Below, one piece after another: positions 34,473 through 43,120 of a stretch of 64,000 bases of DNA (within the stretch, counting starts at the first letter, position 1; every line of letters starts with the position of its first letter). The position numbers were made by a program, and so were the translations under genes. The stretch is from positions 1 through 64,000 of the forward strand of contig NZ_JANAIE010000007.1 in NCBI RefSeq assembly GCF_029664245.1, given 5' to 3'. The notes beneath the pieces are model-generated. The model did not search any database. It saw only the letters and a list, made by a program, of their open reading frames with translations, and had not been told where the DNA came from. This stretch comes from Profundicola chukchiensis. Its GTDB lineage: Bacteria; Bacteroidota; Bacteroidia; Flavobacteriales; Weeksellaceae.

Positions 34473-34549
34473 AACCGCAAACCGTAAACGTAGAACGGAA
34501 AACTAAGAACTAAGAACTGAGAACTGAGAACTGAGAACTCTGAACCCTA
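34473..34549. repeat. Heptamer array, AAC every 7 bp, eleven units (island B)
   Basis: AAC starts every seventh base from 34473 to 34549, eleven times without a break; the central units are AACTAAG (twice) and AACTGAG (three times), the outer ones diverge (AACCGCA, AACGGAA, AACTCTG). The array ends 20 bases before the stop codon of the minus-strand pseudouridine synthase gene, so it lies in its 3' untranslated region, as in island A. Confidence 0.8.
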
Positions 34550-34569
34550 TACTCTACACCCTAAACCAA

Positions 34570-35250
34570 CTACCCGCAGGCATTCCAAATAGGATCATCT
34601 GGAGTTGGAGCAGTTACATCTACAATTTCTTTGGTAGTTGGATGTTCAAAAACAACTTTTCTAGCATGTAAATGAATTCCGCCATCTGGATTAGAACGTT
34701 TAGCGCCATATTTTAAATCTCCTTTAATCACAGCTCCAATCTTCGCCATTTGTGTGCGAATTTGATGGGACCTACCAGTTTCTAAATTAATTTCAAACAA
34801 CCAATAATTATCTAATTGTTGAATTAATTTATAATGTAAAATTGCTTTTTTAGCTCCATCCGTTGGTTTGGTATAAACCGTTACCAGATTTTTCTTCGCA
34901 TTCTTTTTTAAATAATGCTCTAGCGTATCTATCGTAGGAACATTTTTAGGCAGTGGGGTAGTCACTGCCCAATAAGTTTTGTCTACTTCTCTTTTTTTGA
35001 ACTTTTCGTTCATGCGTGTCAAGGCCTTACTCGTTTTTGCAAAAATTACGATACCACTTGTTGGGCGGTCTAAACGATGCGTTAAACCTAGATAGACATT
35101 ACCCGGCTTATTATCTCTAACTTTAATGAAAGCTTTGATATCATCCATCAGGGTTTTATCCCCAGTTTTATCACCTTGAACCAATTCCCCACATTTCTTA
35201 TTTACAATCATTAAATGATTGTCCTCATATAAAATATCAGGTGATGTCAT
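34570..35250 (-). CDS. RluA family RNA pseudouridine synthase
   Basis: The 226-residue enzyme isomerises uridine to pseudouridine in rRNA or tRNA. The catalytic Asp is in HRLDRPTSGIVIFAK, followed by the KTYWAV and ETGRSHQIRTQM blocks typical of RluA-type enzymes. No S4 domain is present at the N-terminus, so it is of the short RluA/RluC-related type; the exact target base is not predictable. Its 3' end abuts the heptamer repeat; panB is upstream on the same strand. Confidence 0.9.
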   Translation of the reverse strand: MTSPDILYEDNHLMIVNKKCGELVQGDKTGDKTLMDDIKAFIKVRDNKPGNVYLGLTHRLDRPTSGIVIFAKTSKALTRMNEKFKKREVDKTYWAVTTPLPKNVPTIDTLEHYLKKNAKKNLVTVYTKPTDGAKKAILHYKLIQQLDNYWLFEINLETGRSHQIRTQMAKIGAVIKGDLKYGAKRSNPDGGIHLHARKVVFEHPTTKEIVDVTAPTPDDPIWNACG

Positions 35251-35295
35251 AGTAGTATTGATTTTTTTAACTTTTAAGGATATCGAAACTCGATT

Positions 35296-36111
35296 TTAGT
35301 ATTGCTCCTTTTTATTCGGGAAATCTAATGTTTTTACATCCTCCACATATTTAGCTACAGCTCCCGTGATTTGGCTATGAAGTGATAGATATTGTCTTAA
35401 GAACCTTGGGTGGAATTCATGTGTCATACCTAACATATCATGTACCACTAAGATTTGTCCATCTACTTCAGAACCTGCACCAATTCCGATAGTTGGAATG
35501 CTCACAGCAGCAGTAACTTTAGCAGCTAACTTAGCAGGGATTTTTTCTAAAACAATCGCAAAACATCCTAACTTTTCTAAAAGTTTGGCGTCTTCTATTA
35601 GTTTTTGAGCTTCTTCCTCTTCTTTAGCTCTTACTTTATAGGTTCCGAATTGATAAATACTTTGAGGTGTTAAACCTAAATGTCCCATCACTGGAATTCC
35701 TGCATTTACAATTTTAGAAATTGATTTTTTAACTTCAGAACCACCTTCTAATTTAATGGCATGAGCACCACTTTCTTTCATGATTCTAACGGCAGAATCC
35801 AAAGCTTTTTGAGGATCTGATTGATAAGAACCAAAAGGTAAATCAACTACCACCAAAGCTCTCTCTACACCACGAACTACAGATTGTGCATGGTAAATCA
35901 TTTGATCTAATGTGATTGGAAGTGTGGTTTCATGTCCTGCCATAACATTAGAAGCTGAATCACCTACCAATATGGCATCGATACCGCCTTTGTCCACCAT
36001 TTGAGCAATCGTAAAGTCATAAGCCGTAAGCATTGCAATCTTTCGATTTTCAAATTTCATCAATCTTAAGGTCTCTGTAGTGATTCGTTTTATATCTTTG
36101 TTTATGGACAT
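35296..36111 (-). CDS. panB: 3-methyl-2-oxobutanoate hydroxymethyltransferase
   Basis: The 271-residue enzyme makes ketopantoate from 2-oxoisovalerate and methylenetetrahydrofolate, the first committed step in pantothenate and coenzyme A synthesis. The family motifs [33 protein letters not shown] and [21 protein letters not shown] are complete. It lies 45 bases upstream of the RluA gene and may be co-transcribed with it, while the DUF3810 gene is divergent. Confidence 0.95.
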   Translation of the reverse strand: MSINKDIKRITTETLRLMKFENRKIAMLTAYDFTIAQMVDKGGIDAILVGDSASNVMAGHETTLPITLDQMIYHAQSVVRGVERALVVVDLPFGSYQSDPQKALDSAVRIMKESGAHAIKLEGGSEVKKSISKIVNAGIPVMGHLGLTPQSIYQFGTYKVRAKEEEEAQKLIEDAKLLEKLGCFAIVLEKIPAKLAAKVTAAVSIPTIGIGAGSEVDGQILVVHDMLGMTHEFHPRFLRQYLSLHSQITGAVAKYVEDVKTLDFPNKKEQY

Positions 36112-36163
36112 GTTTTGTGTTTTAAAGACGTAAAGATAATAAATATAGATATAAGGATAGGAA

Positions 36164-37267
36164 ATGCAGAAACAAATTAATAGCTATAAACCATTAGTGT
36201 TCGCTGGTGTTTTTGTCTTATCCGCTTGGATTTTGGTAAATGCTCTAAGTAATTGGACCTACTTTACCCATGAATTTTACCCCGCTTTCTATAAAATGTT
36301 CTATCCATTATATTCTTTTTTATTCGGATGGATTCCTTTCTCAATAGGTGATATATTCTATGCTTTGCTCTTTATTATTCTCATTGCTTCTTTAGTCATT
36401 ATGATAAGATGCTTTCTGTTAGGTCAGAAATGGAGGGGCATTCGCGTTTTGGCTAGGTTAATTAAGTTTATCTCTTTTCTCTATTTTTTCTTTCATCTAG
36501 TTTGGGGATTTAATTATTACAAACCCAACTTAAGTGAAAAATTAAAAGGTCAGAAATATACTATCGAAGAACTAAAAAGCATTGCCGAGTATAGTTTAGA
36601 AAATAGTATAGCCCTAAGAGGGAATTTAGAAGAGAATAGGGAAGGAGTACTTAAATTTAATAGAAAAGAATTTTATAATCAATTACCTTCTGACTTAGCC
36701 TTAAAGCAAACTAACTTGGACTATGCTAGGATACCCGCTAGGAGTTTAAAGAAATATTCACTCTATAGTTTTATGATGAGATATTTTGGAGTGAGTGGTT
36801 ATTACAATCCATTTTCGGGAGAAGCTCAGGTAACAAGACTTACGCCAACTACTAACTTGCCAGTAACTATGGCTCATGAGCAGGCGCATCAAATGGGTTA
36901 TGCTACAGAATATGAGGCTAATTTTATTGGTTATTTAACATGTATTCAAAGTTCGGATGATAAACTGAAATACACAGCTAATTTCAAGGCATTAAAATAT
37001 ACTCTAATTGAAATTTACCCTAAAGATTCATTGTTTGTACGTGAAAAACTGGATGCATTTAGCGATGCAATGAAAAGGGATTATAAAGCTGAAAGAGATT
37101 TTTATGATAAATATTCGGGTAGAGCAGATAGAATGTTTTCAGCGATGAATAATGCTTACTTAAAAGCAAATAATCAAGAAGAAGGAATAGAGAGCTACAA
37201 TCGTTTTGTAGAACTTTTGGTTGGGTACTTTAGAACTGAACAAGCTTTTGTTTTGGATAAAGATTAA
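36164..37267 (+). CDS. DUF3810 family membrane metalloprotease-like protein
   Basis: The 367-residue product has three N-terminal membrane helices (~14-32, ~60-80, ~95-115). The extracytoplasmic part carries the zincin motif HEQAH (His238-His242) followed by [10 protein letters not shown], giving a third ligand. DUF3810 proteins are common in Bacteroidota and Firmicutes and are presumed membrane-bound zinc peptidases without known substrates. Its stop is three bases before the convergent MerR gene. Confidence 0.8.
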   Translation: MQKQINSYKPLVFAGVFVLSAWILVNALSNWTYFTHEFYPAFYKMFYPLYSFLFGWIPFSIGDIFYALLFIILIASLVIMIRCFLLGQKWRGIRVLARLIKFISFLYFFFHLVWGFNYYKPNLSEKLKGQKYTIEELKSIAEYSLENSIALRGNLEENREGVLKFNRKEFYNQLPSDLALKQTNLDYARIPARSLKKYSLYSFMMRYFGVSGYYNPFSGEAQVTRLTPTTNLPVTMAHEQAHQMGYATEYEANFIGYLTCIQSSDDKLKYTANFKALKYTLIEIYPKDSLFVREKLDAFSDAMKRDYKAERDFYDKYSGRADRMFSAMNNAYLKANNQEEGIESYNRFVELLVGYFRTEQAFVLDKD

Positions 37268-37269
37268 AA

Positions 37270-37614
37270 TTAATCTTCTACATCATCAAAGTATGACTTT
37301 AGAGAAAGAATCTCAGCTTTGATTTTCTCTAATCTAAAAACCAATTCTATCTCATCTTCTAAATTCTGATCTTCTTCTAACGCAATACGAGCACCCTCTA
37401 AAGTATAGCCACGTTCTTTCACAAGATGATAGATGATTTTTAAGTTTTTAATGTCGGTAGGCGTAAACAGACGATTCCCTTTCTTGTTTTTCTTGGGTTG
37501 AATAATGTCAAACTCTTTTTCCCAAAAACGGATTAGCGAAGCATTCACGTCAAAAGCACGTGCTACCTCGCCAATCGAATAATATAACTTATCTGGTAAA
37601 TTAATCTGCATCAA
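37270..37614 (-). CDS. MerR-type transcriptional regulator
   Basis: The 114-residue protein has an N-terminal MerR winged helix (YSIGEVARAFDVNASLIRFWEKEF...KKNKKGNRLFTPTDIKNL) and a coiled-coil-like C-terminal helix (EIELVFRLEKIKAEILSLKS) but no metal- or drug-binding cysteines. A later start at the second Met is possible. It overlaps the peptidase gene upstream by four bases (ATGA), so the two are coupled. Coupling to a peptidoglycan hydrolase suggests a cell-wall-related role, a context-based inference. Confidence 0.85.
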   Translation of the reverse strand: MMQINLPDKLYYSIGEVARAFDVNASLIRFWEKEFDIIQPKKNKKGNRLFTPTDIKNLKIIYHLVKERGYTLEGARIALEEDQNLEDEIELVFRLEKIKAEILSLKSYFDDVED

Positions 37615-38588
37615 TCCAAAGATACAGTCATTTTTTGAGATTTTTCAAATAATACTTTAAATTCATCTGGATTTACATCATCATAGAAAAAACTAATCGG
37701 ATCAATCTTCTCTCCATCCTTGTGAACTTCGTAATGTAAGTGTGGTCCAGAAGATAACCCTGTGCTTCCTACATATCCGATTACATCACCACGTTGAACC
37801 TTTTGTCCTTTGCGTGTTTTGATTCGGCTCATGTGACCATAAAGCGTTTCGTACCCATATCCGTGGTCTAAAACAACTACGTTTCCATATCCACCCATGT
37901 TACCTGCTACTTTAACTCTAGCGTTTCCGGTAGCATAAATAGGAGTACCTGTTGGCGCAGCGAAGTCTGTTCCCCAGTGCATTTTTCCAATCTTAAGAAT
38001 TGGGTGTAAACGCATTCCATATCCTGAAGCCATTCTGTTCAATTGTTTGTTAGAAACAGGTTGAATTGCTGGAATGTGTTTAAACATTTCTTCTTTATCC
38101 TTAGCCGCAACCAATACATCATCTAATGATTTTGATTGAACAACTAAACGTTTATTGATGATATCTAAATTCTTAGAAGTCTCTGTTACTAAATCTGAAT
38201 AAGTCAAATCCGAGAAATTAGCATAGCGATCTGTACCACCAAAACCAGCTTTTCTAACTTCGTTAGGAACTGGTGCTAATTCAAAAAAGGAACGATAAAT
38301 ATTATCATCTCTTTCCTCTAAATCTGATAAAACGCTCTGAGTTTGCTCGAATTTTTTATTAAGTAATCTATACTGTAACTCCATTTTCTCTAACTCGTTG
38401 GCCAACTTTGCTTGACCATAAGTTTTGGGTTTTACTAAATAATGATAGCCTAAAGCTGTACCAATAGCTGAGAAAAATAAAGTTAAGAAAACCACTGATA
38501 GAATCAGTTTTGCAGTGTTTCTTTTAGATTTTTTGACCGGAATTAAATCCCCCGTATCTTTGTCGAAATAGAATTTCTTTTTCTTCAT
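37611..38588 (-). CDS. M23 (LytM-type) peptidoglycan endopeptidase
   Basis: I choose the ATG at 38588 (MKKKKFYFDKDTGDLIPV); an in-frame start 18 codons upstream (38642) lacks support. The product of ~325 residues has one membrane helix (~29-48), a coiled-coil region (LEKMELQYRLLNKKFEQTQ) and a C-terminal M23 domain with the zinc ligands in HWGTDFAAP and LHYEVH, plus a YGHMSRI loop. It is an inner-membrane-anchored endopeptidase or activator. The coiled coil resembles that of EnvC-like proteins. It is followed by the MerR gene and divergent from alaS. Confidence 0.88.
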   Translation of the reverse strand: MKKKKFYFDKDTGDLIPVKKSKRNTAKLILSVVFLTLFFSAIGTALGYHYLVKPKTYGQAKLANELEKMELQYRLLNKKFEQTQSVLSDLEERDDNIYRSFFELAPVPNEVRKAGFGGTDRYANFSDLTYSDLVTETSKNLDIINKRLVVQSKSLDDVLVAAKDKEEMFKHIPAIQPVSNKQLNRMASGYGMRLHPILKIGKMHWGTDFAAPTGTPIYATGNARVKVAGNMGGYGNVVVLDHGYGYETLYGHMSRIKTRKGQKVQRGDVIGYVGSTGLSSGPHLHYEVHKDGEKIDPISFFYDDVNPDEFKVLFEKSQKMTVSLD

Positions 38589-38702
38589 ATTGAATGCTGA
38601 AATTGTAGCAACATCCGTATATTTGCGTCCGTTGCGATGCAAAATAATAGAATTTCTATTTAAATGATAGTTAAAAAAATCCTAAATCATTATTAAGTGT
38701 TT

Positions 38703-41306
38703 ATGAAGTCGAATGAAATAAGAGCCAAATTTTTAAATTTCTTTCAATCAAAAGAGCATAAAATTGTGCCATCCGCACCTTTAGTCTTGAAAGATGATCC
38801 TACCTTAATGTTCAGTAATTCAGGTATGACTCAGTTCAAGGATTACTTTTTAGGATATCAAACGCCGGTTGCTAATCGAATCGCCGATACACAAAAATGT
38901 TTGCGTGTTTCGGGTAAGCATAATGATTTAGATGATGTTGGTAAAGATACTTACCACCACACCATGTTCGAAATGTTAGGGAACTGGTCTTTTGGTGATT
39001 ATTTTAAGAAAGAAGCTATTGAATGGTCTTGGGAATTATTGACCAAGGAATTCGGTATCTCCAAAGACAATATATATGTAACTATTTTTGAAGGCGACAA
39101 GTCTGAAAATTTAGAAAGAGATCAAGAGGCTTATGATTTTTGGAAAGAACATATTTCTGAAGATAGAATCTTAAACGGTAACAAAGACGATAATTTCTGG
39201 GAAATGGGAGAGCAAGGACCTTGTGGGCCATGTTCAGAAATACATATAGATATTCGTTCGGATCAGGAGAAAGCAGAAGTGGATGGGAAATCTTTGGTAA
39301 ACATGGACCATCCCCAAGTAATAGAGATTTGGAATCTTGTATTTATGGAGTTTAACCGTAAAGCGAATGGTAGTTTAGAAAAACTTCCACAACAACACGT
39401 TGATACAGGAATGGGCTTTGAGCGTCTTTGTATGGTATTACAAGGAAAAACTTCTAACTATGATACGGATGTTTTTACTGATTTAATTGCTGAGTTAGAG
39501 TCAATTTCAAATAAAAAATACGGAAGTAGCCAACCTATAGATATGGCGATTCGCGTGGTGGTTGATCATGTTAGAGCAGTTGCTTTTGCTATTGCCGATG
39601 GGCAATTACCATCTAATAATGGTGCTGGTTATGTAATTCGTCGAATTTTGCGTCGTGCGATTAGCTATGGTTATAGAAACTTAGGAATGAACGAACCATT
39701 TATTCATAAGTTAATTCCAGTTTTAGCTAAACAAATGGGTGAGGCATTCCCAGAATTGCCAATACAACAGAAATTAATCAATGATGTAATTTTTGAGGAA
39801 GAAAGAAGTTTCTTGCGTACGATTGAACAAGGATTGGTTCGTTTAGATAATTTAATTTCTAATTCAGAAGGAAAAGTATTGAGCGGAGCTGCAGTGTTTG
39901 AATTATATGACACTTTTGGTTTTCCACCAGATTTATCGAGAATTATAGCTGAAGAAAAAGGTTTTTCTATCGATGAAAAAGGCTATGAAGAAGAAATGGC
40001 GAAACAGAAAAAGCGCTCACAAAAAGCTTCAGCTACAGCCACATCGGATTGGGTAGTTGTAGATGCTAATGCCAGCGAATCTTTTGTTGGATACGACCGC
40101 ACAGATGGTGAAGTGAACATTACTCGTTATAGAAAAGTTGAAAATAATAAAGGTGAGTTTTATCAAATCGTATTAGACCAAACTCCTTTCTATGCAGAGA
40201 GTGGTGGGCAAATAGGAGATAGTGGTTTCTTAATCGCAGGAGATGAAAAAGTTGAAGTTCTTGATACCAAAAAGGAGAACAACTTAATTATTCATATTAC
40301 TAAAGATTTACCTGAGGTAAAAGAAGGTTTAACGGCGAAAGTGAATGTTAAGCGCAGAAATGATATCATGAAAAATCACTCTGCAACTCACTTATTACAC
40401 CAAGCGCTTAGAACAGTTTTAGGTGAACATGTTCAGCAGAAAGGAAGTTTCGTTGGTCCAGATTATTTAAGATTCGATTTTTCACATTTTTCAAAGTTGA
40501 CCGAAGAAGAATTAAAACAAGTTAACGACTTTGTTAATAATAAGATTAAAGAACATTTAGACTTAATCGAGGATCGCGCGATGGCATTTAATGATGCTAT
40601 TGATGCGGGTGCTATCGCTCTTTTCGGTGAGAAATATGGCGATGTAGTTCGAATGATTAAGTTTGGTGATTCTGTTGAGCTATGTGGTGGAACTCACGTT
40701 GTAAATACAAGTGATATTTACTTATTCCAAATTGTTTCTGAAAGTTCATCAGCTGCTGGAATTCGTAGAATTGAGGCGATTACAGGAGATAAAGCTTTAG
40801 CTTATTTCAAAAACTTCGAACAACAATTCAGACAGGTTGAAGATAAATTAGGCAAGCCAAAAGATGTTTTAGCTTCTTTAGAAAAACTTCAGAATGAAAA
40901 TGATGCGCTGAAAAAAGAAATTGAAAATTATAAATTACAAGAAGCTAAAAACCAAAAACAAGTTTGGAAAAATCAAGTTCAAACTTATGGTGATGTGAAC
41001 GCTATTTTGGTTGAGACTTCTATGGACAATGCTTTAATTAAAGATTTAGTATTCCAATTAAAAGCTGAGATCGATAATTTATTTATTGTCGTAGCTAATT
41101 CATTCCAGGATAAACCAACGATTTCTGTTGGAATGTCTGATAATGTAGTTAAAGATAAATCTTGGAACGCTGGAAACCTTGTTAGAGAGTGGGCTAAAGA
41201 AATTAAAGGTGGCGGTGGAGGCCAGCCTGTCTTTGCAACTGCAGGAGGTAAGGATGTTAATGGTTTGTCTAAAGTATTAGAGCTTGCCAAAGAATTATTA
41301 GATTAA
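38703..41306 (+). CDS. alaS: Alanyl-tRNA synthetase
   Basis: The 867-residue enzyme charges tRNA-Ala. The ATG at 38703 is better than the GTG two codons upstream (38697), because KSNEIRAKFLNFF is the normal start. The class II core, including EMLGNWSFGDYF, spans the N-terminal half. The editing domain has HxxxH (NHSATHLLHQ) and CGGTHV, and the C-Ala domain ends with the glycine-rich KGGGGGQPVFATAGG. A terminator follows, overlapping the apparent upstream start of the next gene. Confidence 0.96.
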   Translation: MKSNEIRAKFLNFFQSKEHKIVPSAPLVLKDDPTLMFSNSGMTQFKDYFLGYQTPVANRIADTQKCLRVSGKHNDLDDVGKDTYHHTMFEMLGNWSFGDYFKKEAIEWSWELLTKEFGISKDNIYVTIFEGDKSENLERDQEAYDFWKEHISEDRILNGNKDDNFWEMGEQGPCGPCSEIHIDIRSDQEKAEVDGKSLVNMDHPQVIEIWNLVFMEFNRKANGSLEKLPQQHVDTGMGFERLCMVLQGKTSNYDTDVFTDLIAELESISNKKYGSSQPIDMAIRVVVDHVRAVAFAIADGQLPSNNGAGYVIRRILRRAISYGYRNLGMNEPFIHKLIPVLAKQMGEAFPELPIQQKLINDVIFEEERSFLRTIEQGLVRLDNLISNSEGKVLSGAAVFELYDTFGFPPDLSRIIAEEKGFSIDEKGYEEEMAKQKKRSQKASATATSDWVVVDANASESFVGYDRTDGEVNITRYRKVENNKGEFYQIVLDQTPFYAESGGQIGDSGFLIAGDEKVEVLDTKKENNLIIHITKDLPEVKEGLTAKVNVKRRNDIMKNHSATHLLHQALRTVLGEHVQQKGSFVGPDYLRFDFSHFSKLTEEELKQVNDFVNNKIKEHLDLIEDRAMAFNDAIDAGAIALFGEKYGDVVRMIKFGDSVELCGGTHVVNTSDIYLFQIVSESSSAAGIRRIEAITGDKALAYFKNFEQQFRQVEDKLGKPKDVLASLEKLQNENDALKKEIENYKLQEAKNQKQVWKNQVQTYGDVNAILVETSMDNALIKDLVFQLKAEIDNLFIVVANSFQDKPTISVGMSDNVVKDKSWNAGNLVREWAKEIKGGGGGQPVFATAGGKDVNGLSKVLELAKELLD

Positions 41307-41329
41307 AATATTGTTTAAGTTAAATAAAG

Positions 41330-41363
41330 AAAATGCAGTTTTCTACGGAGAAGACTGCATTTT
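41330..41363 (+). terminator. Terminator after alaS
   Basis: Two 15-base arms (41330-41344 and 41349-41363) pair with one mismatch around the loop ACGG and run into T-rich DNA. The ATG at 41333 inside the left arm therefore cannot be the DoxX start. Confidence 0.85.
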
Positions 41364-41380
41364 TATTTCAAATAAATTAC

Positions 41381-41809
41381 ATGAAAATAAATACCAATAG
41401 AGTTGTAGCAGTATGGCTTCTTAGACTTGTTTTAGGCTTTATATTCCTAATGCAAGGCTATGGAAAAGTCTTTACTTGGGGAATGGAAAACGTAATCAAC
41501 GCTGAGTTTTTCAATGGTACTTTTAAGGGGATGCTACCTGACTTCGTTATACAAGCAACTGCCTATTACACCTCCTATATTGAACTAATCGGCGGTCTCA
41601 TGTTGGTCTTAGGATTGCGGGTTAATTATGCATTATATGCCTTAGGATCTGTATTGGTGGTTGTAACTTTTGGTCATGGATTAGCTGAACCTATTTGGAA
41701 TTTATCACATGTTTTTCCTAGAACGGTATTATTAATTGCTTTACTAATTCTACCTCGAGAGTGGGATAAGATTTCATTAGATTCAATTCTTAATAGAAAT
41801 AAGACTTAA
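41381..41809 (+). CDS. DoxX-family membrane protein
   Basis: I take the ATG at 41381 (MKINTNRVVAVWLL); an upstream in-frame ATG at 41333 lies inside the alaS terminator. The ~142-residue product has four membrane helices with the DoxX-type signature of small polar residues between helices 1 and 2 (FLMQGYGKVFTWGM) and an IELIGGLMLVLGL helix. DoxX proteins are linked to redox or sulphur and oxygen chemistry in the membrane; the role here is unknown. Confidence 0.75.
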   Translation: MKINTNRVVAVWLLRLVLGFIFLMQGYGKVFTWGMENVINAEFFNGTFKGMLPDFVIQATAYYTSYIELIGGLMLVLGLRVNYALYALGSVLVVVTFGHGLAEPIWNLSHVFPRTVLLIALLILPREWDKISLDSILNRNKT

Positions 41810-41948
41810 TAGAATCATAAGCTTTCTCATTCTCAAAATAACTGACTTTAATTATTTTTGCCAAGTTTAATTATAATAGATTCCTCTTATTTTAACGGGT
41901 CTTCATAAGGTTTAGAAAAATTATTTAGCGTAAAGGAAAACTTTAAAA

Positions 41949-42509
41949 ATGCGAAAACATAAGACCATTAGGTTTTTTACATTAATCTTTGTTTTAGTCA
42001 TCCAAGTTTGTTTTTTGGTTTTAACCATACTAGAAAATTATGAAGCAAATGTTTGGTCGGTGAGTATTTTAGCTTCCATCGTTACTTTTCTAATTATTTT
42101 GGCTACAAGGTTTTTAGATTTACATCACGAGGAATATGATTATGAGAAATTATCGGTAGCCTTATGGGTGCCTGTCGGAGGGCTTATGTGTTATCAATTG
42201 CACACAACTACAGATTTGTCCAATGTAGTTTCTTCGGCTTTGGTTGGCCTAGGAGCATCTTTTTTACCCAATATTAAATCTAGCTCTGAATATTTAAAGA
42301 AAATCCCTGCAGCCATTTATTGTGGAACATTTATAGGAATGACAAGCATGGCAGTACAAGCCTCTATTCTTATGATACTAGTTGCGGGATTAGTTTCTGG
42401 TTTGCTATATATTTTGTCTAAAAACATATTTGTGGGCGTGGGTGGTAAATTAGGTACTATTGCATTTGTTGGTGTGGTTGTTTTAGTAATAATTAATCGT
42501 TTTCTATGA
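41949..42509 (+). CDS. Membrane protein of unknown function, first of a related pair
   Basis: The 186-residue product has about five membrane helices: two in the N-terminal third (~10-28, ~38-52), a soluble LHHEEYDYEKL loop and several further helices. The second half contains IPAAIYCGTFIGMTS and VGVGGKLGTIAFVG, which recur in the next protein as PLVFFGTSFIGMVS and EGFGGALGALAFIS. The shared GTxFIGMxS and GxGGxLGxxAF blocks indicate a common module. It overlaps the next gene by four bases (ATGA). I recognise no named family. Confidence 0.6.
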   Translation: MRKHKTIRFFTLIFVLVIQVCFLVLTILENYEANVWSVSILASIVTFLIILATRFLDLHHEEYDYEKLSVALWVPVGGLMCYQLHTTTDLSNVVSSALVGLGASFLPNIKSSSEYLKKIPAAIYCGTFIGMTSMAVQASILMILVAGLVSGLLYILSKNIFVGVGGKLGTIAFVGVVVLVIINRFL

Positions 42510-42940
42510 ATATTTTAATATTAATCATATTTGGAATTCTAGGGGCAGTCTTAACTTTCTATGTGAGCGAAAAGTTCAAGATAAGCGCCGTTAAATCTTC
42601 GGCTTTATTATCCTTGGTGTTAGCTTTATTTTTTTATTTCTTTCCTAGTGTTGTAAATTCATTCTTAAGCAAAAATATTCCATTAGTTTTCTTCGGAACT
42701 TCATTTATAGGTATGGTTTCACCACAAATAAAAGTAGGCTATAAACGCTTGGCCATAGCAGGGGCTATTTTTCCTTTATTATTCATTTTTAAAAGTGATT
42801 TTTTCGAAGGATTTGGTGGAGCCCTAGGAGCATTAGCATTTATTTCTTTGTTGGCTACCTTAGGTTTTTCTGATTTATTAATGAACAAGAGAAATATTTT
42901 AAGGAGTATCGTTTATGTTAAAAATAAAGTGAATAAGTAG
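42506..42940 (+). CDS. Membrane protein of unknown function, second of a related pair
   Basis: The 144-residue product consists almost entirely of helices and shares with its upstream neighbour a stretch of about 85 residues (SSAL...PLVFFGTSFIGMVS...FGGALGALAFIS). The start overlaps the stop of the first gene, indicating translational coupling and probably a heteromeric complex. A basic tail (NKRNILRSIVYVKNKVNK) faces the cytoplasm. No partner genes of known function are nearby; htpG follows 180 bases later and is separate. Confidence 0.6.
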   Translation: MNILILIIFGILGAVLTFYVSEKFKISAVKSSALLSLVLALFFYFFPSVVNSFLSKNIPLVFFGTSFIGMVSPQIKVGYKRLAIAGAIFPLLFIFKSDFFEGFGGALGALAFISLLATLGFSDLLMNKRNILRSIVYVKNKVNK

Positions 42941-43053
42941 TTAAGCCTCAATGATGGTCACAATTATCATCTACTTTTAGCTCATTTATCCTGACGCCCA
43001 TTTATCGTTATTCTTTATTCCTTTTTACTTATTCAATTTATACTCGTCCATCC

Positions 43054-43064
43054 GACATTTTGTC
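43054..43064 (+). promoter_or_regulatory. Possible operator upstream of htpG
   Basis: GACA-TTT-TGTC is an inverted repeat of 4-bp arms located 57 bases before the htpG ATG. Its position before a heat-shock gene makes a stress-regulator site conceivable; the evidence is only the symmetry and the place. Confidence 0.25.
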
Positions 43065-43120
43065 ATATTTTCTTGGATTGGTGTTTTATTTGAACTTAGG
43101 CCAATCAAATTAGATTTAAT

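Noticed and set aside
34473-34549. Telomere-like or coding tandem repeat
   Set aside because: Unit of seven with variable positions has no open frame and is internal to the chromosome.
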